A stretch of DNA of 64,000 nt from Brasilonema sp. CT11 (GTDB lineage: Bacteria > Cyanobacteriota > Cyanobacteriia > Cyanobacteriales > Nostocaceae): the NCBI RefSeq assembly GCF_017982655.1, contig NZ_JABXYX010000005.1, forward strand, positions 1 through 64,000, in the 5' to 3' direction. Under the pieces are notes generated by a model that was not told the origin of the DNA, did not search any database, and was given only the letters and a program-made list of their open reading frames with translations. A program made the position numbers and the translations under genes. Position 1 is the first letter of the stretch. Each line of letters starts with the position of its first letter. This document shows, in pieces, positions 44,524 to 53,400 of the stretch.

Positions 44524-45306
44524 TCACGACCAAATAACAATATTGCCGTCCGGTTTTCGACCAATAAAAGAAGTAAATGTCATCCGCTCACCGTAGCTAT
44601 CTTTAACTTCGTGGAAGTTGCGGCTATTAAAAAGTACCACGTCGCCAACAATAGGTTTTATTTCTTTAGTCTGGCATTTTTGAACTAGTTCCGGAGTGTA
44701 GTATAACTCCGACCCTGTGACCTTACGTGTCTCATCCTCGGGATGCCACAACCTGTTATAAACAATGCATTCTCCACCCGTCTCAGGTACTGATAGAAAT
44801 AGGTTCCAAGCTAGCTGTGCATCTACATCTACAACACCCCATTTTGGTGCATCAATTTGCGTGAAATCCAGGTGAAGGGATGCATTCTTATGGATAAGAC
44901 GAATCAAGCCAGCGAAGAAAGGTCCTAAGTGGCTATCTCGAGCAATATTCACTTCAACCGATACAGTATTTCGCAGAATCCCGATCAGTCGGGCTAAAGG
45001 ATCGAATGACTTGTCCATAATCTCGCGTTGGATTTGGTACTCGCGTTCGACTGCAGCAAAATATTCCTCTTTTGTTTTGTTAATGTATCCAAATTGTGCA
45101 ATGCCGATTCTACCGATTGGGGGATCGACGCTTTTATGATAGGTAAAATTAGCTGTATGTGTGGCTATCACAAAAGCTTTGCACTCCGCCTGAGTAGCGA
45201 AATTATGGATGCGGATTGTCGAAATTCTGTTATTGAATAGCCCAACCAAGTTTTCCTCTGTTAGCGTAGCGTCTTGAGTTTGCTGCCAAAAATTCTGATT
45301 GTACAT
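44524..45306 (-). CDS. 2OG-Fe(II)-dependent dioxygenase, NRPS tailoring candidate
   Basis: 260 residues. The double-stranded beta-helix core has the metal triad HLD (ASLHLDFTQ, about 143) and His in NFHEVKDSYGERMTF (about 230), with a following Arg for 2-oxoglutarate. The remainder (PETGGECIVYNRLW) fits the 2OG-FeII_Oxy family. It is the last gene of the leftward NRPS cluster, separated from the second NRPS gene by a 423-base gap that holds a MITE. A hydroxylase acting on the peptide or a free amino acid is the likely role. Confidence 0.85.
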   Translation of the reverse strand: MYNQNFWQQTQDATLTEENLVGLFNNRISTIRIHNFATQAECKAFVIATHTANFTYHKSVDPPIGRIGIAQFGYINKTKEEYFAAVEREYQIQREIMDKSFDPLARLIGILRNTVSVEVNIARDSHLGPFFAGLIRLIHKNASLHLDFTQIDAPKWGVVDVDAQLAWNLFLSVPETGGECIVYNRLWHPEDETRKVTGSELYYTPELVQKCQTKEIKPIVGDVVLFNSRNFHEVKDSYGERMTFTSFIGRKPDGNIVIWS

Positions 45307-45438
45307 AATTTGATGATGTTACCAATCCAAGGATTTCTTATTTTCTTCTGCCTAGAGTGATGAAAGAGCGTTAATCCCTGTTCTGTCACTCTCCGAAAAC
45401 ATTTGCCATTTCTGAATTCTAGAGCTTTTGTATAGCAA

Positions 45439-45473
45439 GCGATAAGCCGGAGGCTTGACGCAGAGCGTATCGC
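45439..45473. repeat. Dispersed palindromic repeat (GCGATAAGCCGGAGG family)
   Basis: It starts GCGATAAGCCGGAGGCTTGA and ends GCGTATCGC. It is the reverse orientation of the element at 28486-28520. Confidence 0.8.
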
Positions 45474-45602
45474 ACGATTATTTTCTAATCACAAATACAA
45501 CGCCCATTTTTTTCTAATAGGATAGCTTGTATTCATTGCCTGATGAGGATTAAGCGCGATCGCCCTCCCGGAAAGTGACACAAGAGGGATAAAACCCTTA
45601 CA

Positions 45603-45715
45603 GGCGTTGCATAAAATGGGGATGAATAATGAACCCCCAAGACGCGCCTGTTCGCCAAGAATTAAGTTTTTTACTTGAAAGAGAAAATAAAATCATCCCG
45701 CCAATATGCAACGCC
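45603..45715. mobile_element. 113-base MITE at the 3' end of the NRPS gene
   Basis: The termini are GGCGTTGCAT and ATGCAACGCC, perfect 10-base inverted repeats. A short frame starting MNPQDAPVRQEL runs through it on the plus strand, but the element is probably non-autonomous. No clear target duplication was found. It ends 15 bases from the stop of the second NRPS gene. Confidence 0.72.
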
Positions 45716-45729
45716 CCAAATTCTTGGGG

Positions 45730-48700
45730 TTATGCAGCGAGCAGGCATTGACTGAGTTGAGCTGCTAGGGTAACGACCTGAGGATTTGTAACGATCTGAT
45801 AATGATCGCCGGGTATCGTATATGACTTAACACCACGAATTGTGTACTGCTGCCAACCTAGTGTTGTGTCTTGAATCCCTTGCTCATCTTGTTCGCTAGC
45901 ACGAAAAACTGTAATGCATCCATCGTAACAGTGAGGTACGTAACGATACATTGCTTCGATATTTGTGCGAAAAACCCTCACCAATTTATCGAGTTTCCCA
46001 ACTCTATCGTCTGGTAGTATAAAATGCATTTCGCCGGCCCATTTCAGGAGCTTAAGATCTCGCTCTTCTATTGTCAACGCCTCATGCTCATTGAAGCCAT
46101 TTGAAAGTTCTTCACCTACAAAACCGCTCAAATCTCTGATAAAAGCCGAAACCCACTTTGTCCCGTCATCGTTGGTAATTCGTGCATCAGTATCAACCAA
46201 GCGAGCGTCTGATGGTGTTGGTGCAGTGCTGTCAATCAAGGCCAGCAGAGCCACCTCATGTCCTCCCTGAAGCAACTGCTGTGCCATTTCAAACGCAATC
46301 ACTCCACCTAGCGACCACCCACCAAGTTGATAAGGACCTTCAGGCTGCACCCGTTGCAGCGCTTCAATGTAACGGGTGGCCATCTCCTCTATGCTGCGAA
46401 GGGGTGATTGATCGTCCTGAAGCCCAAATGCTTGCAACCCGTAAAAAGCTTGCTCAGGTCCCAAATGGTAGGCTAAAGTAGCGTAACAAAGAACGTTACC
46501 TCCAGCAGGATGAATACAGAAAAACGGAGTCCGATCGCCACTTGTACGAATGGGAACTAAGGGAGACCAGGATGAGAGACTAGCATGGTTGCAAACAATA
46601 GAGGCGAATTCTTCGATTGTGGGTCCTTGAAACAAAGTCGCTAAGGGCAAACTAATACCCAACTGTTGGTGAAGTTTGCTCATGAGGTTGACTGCTGCAA
46701 GCGAATGTCCACCGAGTTCAAAGAAATTCTGTTGAATACCCACCGGGTGGACTTCAAGTACATCGCTCCAGATCTGTGCAAGTTGCAATTCCAAGCGATC
46801 GCGTGGGGCAACAAATTGGTCTTCAACCCCTAGATTGGTTGCTCGTGGTTCGGGTAAAGCACGACGGTCTACTTTACCGTTAGGCGTTAAGGGGATCGTC
46901 TCAACTACCTCAAAGGCTGAAGGAACCATATAAGCAGGCAAGCGTTTTCTCAGGTAATATCTCAAATCATTAACCTGTAGCGATCGCCCCTCAGTCGGTT
47001 TTACGTAAGCCACTAAGCTTTTAATGTTGCCGGAACGAACGATAACCACAGCAGTATGAACATCCTCGTGCTGTTCGAGCACAGATTCAATCTCTGTAAT
47101 TTCTATGCGAACACCACGAATCTTTACTTGACTATCATTCCTACCCAAGAATTCGATATTGCCGTCGGGTAAATAGCGAGCTAGGTCTCCGGTGCAGTAT
47201 AAACGGGATTCTAAATGACCCGCAAAGCGATCGGGAATAAACTTATTTTGGGTTAGCTCCGGTCGATTAAGGTAACCCCGAGCAACGCAGTTACCACCAA
47301 TGTAAATTTCCCCTGGAACCCCGACGGGAACTGGTTGCTGCAGTTCATCCAGGATGTAGATCGTTGTGTTGGGAATCGCTCGCCCAATGGGTGGAAGCTT
47401 TGGCCACTTAGTAACATTTTGAGCCAAAGGAGCAACAGTCACAGCATGGCACTCTGATGGACCATAGTAGTTGTAGAGGGTGCAATGCTCCAATCTGCTG
47501 AACAGAGATCTAATCTCCCGTGTGATACGCAATTGCTCCCCGCCAACCCAAACTTCACGCAACCCAGTTGGTAATGCCTGCGCCTGCATCCCGGCGATGG
47601 CTAAAGGTTGTAAAGCTGCAGTCGGTAGGAATAACCGCTCAATTGCTCTGGTTTTGAGCAATTCTAGCATTATTGGGGGATCGCGGCGTTCTTGCTCGCT
47701 GAGTAGAACCAGAGTGCCGCCCGCACACCAAGTTGCTAGCATTTCTTGAAATGAAACATCGAAACTAAGCGGCGCAAATTGGAGAGTTCGCGATCCTCGA
47801 GACAGGGTAGAGGTTGCAACGTGCCAGCTAATTAAATTAGCCACAGCACGATGGGTCATTGCAATTCCTTTAGGTTTGCCGGTAGAACCTGAGGTGTAAG
47901 TGATATAAACAAGATTGTCAGGAGTTACAGTAGATCTAACATTCTCATGACTTTCTTCGGTAAGGGGGAAGTCATCCAACCGTAAAATCTTGGTGGAGGC
48001 ATGGGTATCTAAAATCACAAAAGTTTGTGCCAGTATAACTGCTACTTGGGAGTCCTCCAACATAAAATGGAGCCGCTCTTGCGGATAGGATGGGTCGAGG
48101 GGAACATAGGCTCCTCCTGCTTTCCAGACTGCCAGCACCGCAATCACCATAGCCAGGGAGCGTTCGAGACAGATCCCCACGAGTACGTCCGGGCGCACCC
48201 CTAGCAACTGAAGATGGTGGGCTAAGTGGTTGGCTCGGGCGTTGAGATCGCGATAGGTCAGTGCTTGGTCAACTTCTGGACCAATAACCGCTAGTTGATC
48301 GGGAAATTGTTCTGCTTGAGTCTCAAACAGATGATGCATACAATCAATGCTATGCAGGAGGTCTGCTTGGGTTTGGTTAAAGGACTTTAGCAGCTGGTAT
48401 TCTTCGTCAGTGAGTAGAGGTAGAGATTGAATCTGTTCTTCTGGATTAACGGCGATCGCTTCCAGCAAGGTCTGGTAGTGACCAATCATCCGTCTAATCG
48501 CTTCGCGTTCAAATAAGTCACCATTGTATTCAAGCTGCCCTGCGAGCCCCTGTGCAGTCTCTTCCATAGACAAAACGATGTCGAACTTGGCGGTGGCGTT
48601 AAAGAGATCGCGGCTAGACATCAACACGCATCCCGACTCCAGGGTTCGCAGTGGCTGATTCTGCAGAACGAACATAATTTGAAAAAGAGGCGCATAACTC

Positions 48701-50334
48701 AAGTGCCGCTCTGGATTTAATGCCTCTACCAGTTGCTCGAAGGGCATATCCTGGTGAGCATAGGCGTCTAGCGCAATTTTCCGCACCTGACTTAGAACGT
48801 CCAAAAAGTTTTGATTTGCTTGCAATTGTGTCCTCAATACAAGGGTGTTAGCAAAAAAACCAATGAGTGGCTCTAGTTCACTGCGATTACGATTGGCGAT
48901 CGGTGTTCCGACCACAATGTCTGTCTGCCCGCTATAGCGTGCCAATAAAATCTTGAAAGCGGCGAGTAAGGTCATAAAGAGGGTTGCTCCTGCCTCCTGC
49001 CCCAAACTCTCTAGCCTTTGTTTCAAGTTCTTGTCGATCTGAAAAACGATAGTACTGCCCTGGAAAGTCTGAACAGGTGGCCGAGAGCGCGAAGTAGGGA
49101 GTTCGAGCAACGGCGGCGCATCCGCTAAATGCTGTTGCCAATAGTCAAGATGCTTTTGCTGCACCTCTGGGGTCAAATATTGGTTTTGCCAGTAGGAAAA
49201 ATCGCCATACTGGATCGACAAATCCGGCAATGGAGAGGCAACGCCCTGCAAGCTAGCTGCATAAATTGCAGCCAGTTCGCGAAAGAAGATATTTATTGAC
49301 CAACCATCAGAGACAATGTGATGCATCGAAAGCAGCAATCGGTGCTTTTCATGATCCAGCCGTAACAGTTGGAACCGTATTAATGGTCCGCGAGATAGGT
49401 CAAAAGGATCTCGAATCGCGTCATCCGCTAACCGTGCAGCCTCAGTATCTGCTTCTTCGTTAGGTAAAGATTGCAAGTCAATAACTTGCAGGATGACTGC
49501 TTTAGCGGGCGCGACGATCTGAACGGGAACACCGTTTTCCAGAGCAAAAGTCGTGCGCAGGGCTTCGTGACGTCTTACAATCTCTGTTAGGCTTTGCCCT
49601 AAGGCATAAACATCGATCTGTCCAATCAGGTCAACTTCCGCCGCCATATTGTAGGTGGCGCTAGAACCCTCTAATTGAGAGAGAAACCACAACCGCTTCT
49701 GTGCAAATGATAAAGGCAATGAACCTTTGCGAGATATCACTGAGATGGGGGCTATAGGCATTCGGTCTTGCCGCCCGGTGGCTTCGATATGCTCTGCGAG
49801 TTTTGCGATCGTTGGCAACTCAAACAAACGGCGTACCGATAATTCGATGGAAAAGATATCACGCACCCGCGAAGACAATTGCATTGCGAGCAGTGAATGA
49901 CCACCGAGCCTGAAAAAATTGTCGTGGATACTCACAGACTGCTGTTGCAATATCTCCTGCCATAAACCCTTCAACATCTCCTCTATAGGGGTGCGAGGTG
50001 CAGCATAATCGATGTCCAAATCATGCAGATCCGTTCCATCAATACATAGTAATGCACGCCGATCAACCTTACCATTGGGCATCAACGGCAAGTCTTTGAC
50101 CAGCACAAAAGCCTCTGGCACCATATAGTCGGGTAATTTCTCTTTGAGAAACTCGCAAAGCTCCTTTTTTGTTACGAGATGCCCAGAGCGGCAAACGATA
50201 TAAGCCGTTAACTGCGGATCGCCAGGTGCTTGCTTTGTCTCTGGGGCACTTGCTAGCATCTCATTGAGCCATATTGATAACAGCTCGCGTCGTCTCACAG
50301 AAAGAGTAGTGATATAAGCATGGAGATCGTTCAT
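45730..50334 (-). CDS. NRPS: A(C-terminal part)-PCP-C-A-PCP-TE
   Basis: 1534 residues. It begins with only the C-terminal subdomain of an adenylation domain (about 30-110, ending PNGKVDRRAL) and then a PCP (LGGHSLLA, about 150). A condensation domain has HHIVSDGW (about 338). A complete A domain covers about 660-1165; its core-4 region reads FDVSFQE, giving pocket residues D, V, Q, F, W, G, Y, A, V by hand alignment to GrsA. A second PCP has LGGHSLAA (about 1210), and a terminal thioesterase has GWSLGG (about 1341) and GDHYQ (about 1511). It takes over from the upstream NRPS, supplies the missing A subdomain and releases the product. The reading frame is the same as the upstream gene, with two stops between. 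Confidence 0.93.
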   Translation of the reverse strand: MNDLHAYITTLSVRRRELLSIWLNEMLASAPETKQAPGDPQLTAYIVCRSGHLVTKKELCEFLKEKLPDYMVPEAFVLVKDLPLMPNGKVDRRALLCIDGTDLHDLDIDYAAPRTPIEEMLKGLWQEILQQQSVSIHDNFFRLGGHSLLAMQLSSRVRDIFSIELSVRRLFELPTIAKLAEHIEATGRQDRMPIAPISVISRKGSLPLSFAQKRLWFLSQLEGSSATYNMAAEVDLIGQIDVYALGQSLTEIVRRHEALRTTFALENGVPVQIVAPAKAVILQVIDLQSLPNEEADTEAARLADDAIRDPFDLSRGPLIRFQLLRLDHEKHRLLLSMHHIVSDGWSINIFFRELAAIYAASLQGVASPLPDLSIQYGDFSYWQNQYLTPEVQQKHLDYWQQHLADAPPLLELPTSRSRPPVQTFQGSTIVFQIDKNLKQRLESLGQEAGATLFMTLLAAFKILLARYSGQTDIVVGTPIANRNRSELEPLIGFFANTLVLRTQLQANQNFLDVLSQVRKIALDAYAHQDMPFEQLVEALNPERHLSYAPLFQIMFVLQNQPLRTLESGCVLMSSRDLFNATAKFDIVLSMEETAQGLAGQLEYNGDLFEREAIRRMIGHYQTLLEAIAVNPEEQIQSLPLLTDEEYQLLKSFNQTQADLLHSIDCMHHLFETQAEQFPDQLAVIGPEVDQALTYRDLNARANHLAHHLQLLGVRPDVLVGICLERSLAMVIAVLAVWKAGGAYVPLDPSYPQERLHFMLEDSQVAVILAQTFVILDTHASTKILRLDDFPLTEESHENVRSTVTPDNLVYITYTSGSTGKPKGIAMTHRAVANLISWHVATSTLSRGSRTLQFAPLSFDVSFQEMLATWCAGGTLVLLSEQERRDPPIMLELLKTRAIERLFLPTAALQPLAIAGMQAQALPTGLREVWVGGEQLRITREIRSLFSRLEHCTLYNYYGPSECHAVTVAPLAQNVTKWPKLPPIGRAIPNTTIYILDELQQPVPVGVPGEIYIGGNCVARGYLNRPELTQNKFIPDRFAGHLESRLYCTGDLARYLPDGNIEFLGRNDSQVKIRGVRIEITEIESVLEQHEDVHTAVVIVRSGNIKSLVAYVKPTEGRSLQVNDLRYYLRKRLPAYMVPSAFEVVETIPLTPNGKVDRRALPEPRATNLGVEDQFVAPRDRLELQLAQIWSDVLEVHPVGIQQNFFELGGHSLAAVNLMSKLHQQLGISLPLATLFQGPTIEEFASIVCNHASLSSWSPLVPIRTSGDRTPFFCIHPAGGNVLCYATLAYHLGPEQAFYGLQAFGLQDDQSPLRSIEEMATRYIEALQRVQPEGPYQLGGWSLGGVIAFEMAQQLLQGGHEVALLALIDSTAPTPSDARLVDTDARITNDDGTKWVSAFIRDLSGFVGEELSNGFNEHEALTIEERDLKLLKWAGEMHFILPDDRVGKLDKLVRVFRTNIEAMYRYVPHCYDGCITVFRASEQDEQGIQDTTLGWQQYTIRGVKSYTIPGDHYQIVTNPQVVTLAAQLSQCLLAA

Positions 50335-50427
50335 TTGGCCATCTTATGAGTCATATCAGAGTGATCCAGAACTTTTTTACACAGATGAGGTAATTATCAC
50401 TAATTTGCCAGACATGATATTAGAGTC

Positions 50428-53400
50428 TTATTTCACAGCTTTAACGACAATCATCGAATCTGCCCACCAATTAATATTGTCTTGGGGAGGAAACAGGGGT
50501 TTAACGACACTCAAAGTAAAAGAACTGAAATACTTAAAAAGAAGTCGCTGATGCCGACGACTAAAGGAGTCAATTTCGTTGGTATAGTATGTAAAAATGC
50601 CGCCTTCTCTGAGGCAAAAAGCTGCAGTTTCAAAAAATGGCTCCGCAAAAGTTATACTTTCAATGACGAACTTTTGGAATTCCTCCTCACTTGTAGGATA
50701 CGTATCGAAGAGAATGCCGTCATACGTTCCCAACTGCTCCGAGACGTCCTGCCACCTCCCCTGAAGCAATTTAAATTCGCATCTAGGGTATCCAGTACGC
50801 CACTGCTCAAAAGTTTTCACTACGTCATCGTTACACTCAATGATGGTGTGCGATTTCACGCCACGTTGTTGGATATATGTTGCAGAGATACCCATCCCAA
50901 ATCCAACTTCCAACACATGACCATGCGTTTCTGTAACAATATCTGCCATCGCCTTCATCAAAGGGTGTTGCCAATCTTGCATGACTTGTTGAGCGTCAAT
51001 GATGAGTTGAGAGCCATCATGCTGCATGGGCATTTTCTGCCATTCATCGCGCATCTCTGTCCTTTCGGCACTCTCGACAAACCGTTGTGATAGTTTGTCC
51101 AAATACTTGATGTCATCGGCAAACTCATCAAGGGTGCGTTGCAGAATCCAGTTCCTTTGGAATTGACGTGGAGGTCTTATATAGTTCTGATCTTTAAGAT
51201 ATAATGAAAGCTCAAATTCAGGAAATTTTCGATGCATAACTTCTCCGGCTGAATAAATGGGAGGACTGTTCCGTGCGAGTTGAAGTTCGACTTCATCCTC
51301 CGAAAGATTCTTTATACTTGCTAAGAGGTGGTGCGCTTGTTTCTGATTCAGACACTGGAGTTTGGTCACCAAATCTTCTATGTCTTGGCTTGAAGACTCA
51401 GCCTTTGTGTTTCTTTGCCTTCTAAGTACAACAGCATCTAGAACCTTAACGTGTTGCTTGAGTTTGGCTTCAACCTCGCCCAATTCAATCCGGAAGCCAC
51501 GAACTTTAACTTGTCCATCAATGCGCCCGTAAAATTGAACTTGACCGTCAGGCAAGTAGCTTGTGATATCACCAGTTCTATACAAGCGGGCTCCAAATCC
51601 ACCACTGTAGGGATCGGGAACGAACATCTCAGCTGTGAGGGCTGGGCAATTTAAATACCCCCTTGCCAAAGAAGACCCTCCAATATATAATTCTCCTGGT
51701 ACTCCAACCGGAAGCAGGTTGCCGTTAGGATCGCACACGTAAAGGGTACGATTTGCAACGGGGTTACCGAGTGGCAAGCGATTTGACCCACTGTTGCTAT
51801 CAGATGCAGAAACCTTGTATAGGGCGCTGGTGATCGTTACTTCAGTCGGTCCATAGGCATTGAGCAAGCAAGCCCCTTTGATTGGCGTTTGTTGCCACAT
51901 TTGAAGAGAATCAAAGGGAAAAACTTCTCCCCCAATGATCGCGAGCCTGAGCCGATAATTTGGAATAAAAATCGGATCTCTAGCCCATTCCTCAACCACC
52001 TGTTGCCAATAAGCTGGTGGAAGATTTATGACGGTGAGTCCTTGATTTTCAATCTGGCTTCGGAGTTCGGCGACTGTCCAAACACTGGTGTCGCGTAAGA
52101 CTAATGTAGCTCCGTTTACAAGGGTAGAAAAAATCTGCTCAACAGCGGCATCGAAGTTGAATGAAGTAAACTGCAAGACGCGATCCTTAGGCTGTATGTT
52201 GTAAGCAGCTTGGATGTGCTGACAGTGGTTGACAAGTGCGCGATGCGAAATTGCAACGCCTTTGGGGTTACCAGTTGAACCCGATGTGTAAATCGTGTAA
52301 GCTAAATTATCAGGGCTAATGGCACTAGATAAATTCGCATGACCGATCTCATGCAGAACAGGCAAGGTCTGGTCTAGCAGTACGATTTTAGCTTGATGCT
52401 TGGGTAAGCATGCTGATGATTCAACAGTTGTCAGGATTATAGAAACATCGGCATCCTTCACTATGAAAGCGAGCCGTTCTTGTGGATAGGTGGGGTCTAA
52501 CGGCACCAAGGCACCACCAGCTTTTATGATACCCAAGAGTCCGACGAGCGCGTTTACGCAGCGTTCTATACAAAGACCAACAGGTACTTCCGGACTGACT
52601 CCAAGGGTGCGCAAGTGATGTGCGAGTTGATTGGCTCTGGCGTTGAGCGCGTTATAGGTCATCTGCTGATTGCCCAGTACGAGGGCTATTGCATCTGGCG
52701 TGCGCTCTGCCTGTTCTTCAAATAAATGATGGATGCACTTTTTGGTAAATTGTTGTTCTTCAACAAAGTTGTTCCAAACTGACAGCACCTGGTGTCGCTC
52801 TTGCGACGTCAACATCGAAACCGTCGAAAGTTTTTTAGTTGGTGCGGTTGAAATCGCTTCTAGTAAGACTTTAAAGTGACCGCCCATACGTTCGATGCGG
52901 TCTGCATCGAACAAATCGCAGTTGTATTCGATCTCGCCAATAAGCTCATCTCCGGCGTCTTGCAGCGTGAGGCTTAAATCAACAATTGATGTTCCGGTCT
53001 CGATCTCGACATAGTCGGCATCCAACCCGTGAAAATTCAGCCTCTGCATTGGCGAGCGCTGCCAAACAAACATGACTTGAAACAAGGCATTGTGGCTGAG
53101 ACTGCGCTCCGGCTTTAAAGCCTCAATGAGTTGTTCAAAAGGAAGGTCTTGATTTTCACGAGCCTCCAAAACAACTTTACGAACGCGAGCCAGCAACTCT
53201 AGGAAGGTCGGATCGCCAGAAAAGTCGAGCCGCAGCACCAGTGTATTGACAAAGAAACCGATTGAAGACTCAATTTCTCGACTGGATCGAGTGGAAGCGG
53301 GAGTGCCAACAACCATATCCCTCTCTCCACTGTAGTTTGCAAGCAAAGTTGCAAAGCCAGAGAGCAGTACCATGAACATGGTTGCCCCTGATTCTGCTGC

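Larger units (their letters stand above)
45307..45729. other. Intergenic region with dispersed repeat and MITE
   Basis: The gap between NRPS and dioxygenase carries a dispersed palindrome (45439-45473) and a small inverted-repeat element (45603-45715). Nothing else is recognised. If the dioxygenase is in the operon, these insertions lie in the transcript. Confidence 0.6.

Noticed and set aside
50482-51090. 202-residue ORF on the plus strand
   Set aside because: It is antisense to the well-supported methyltransferase domain of the NRPS and has no recognisable domain.
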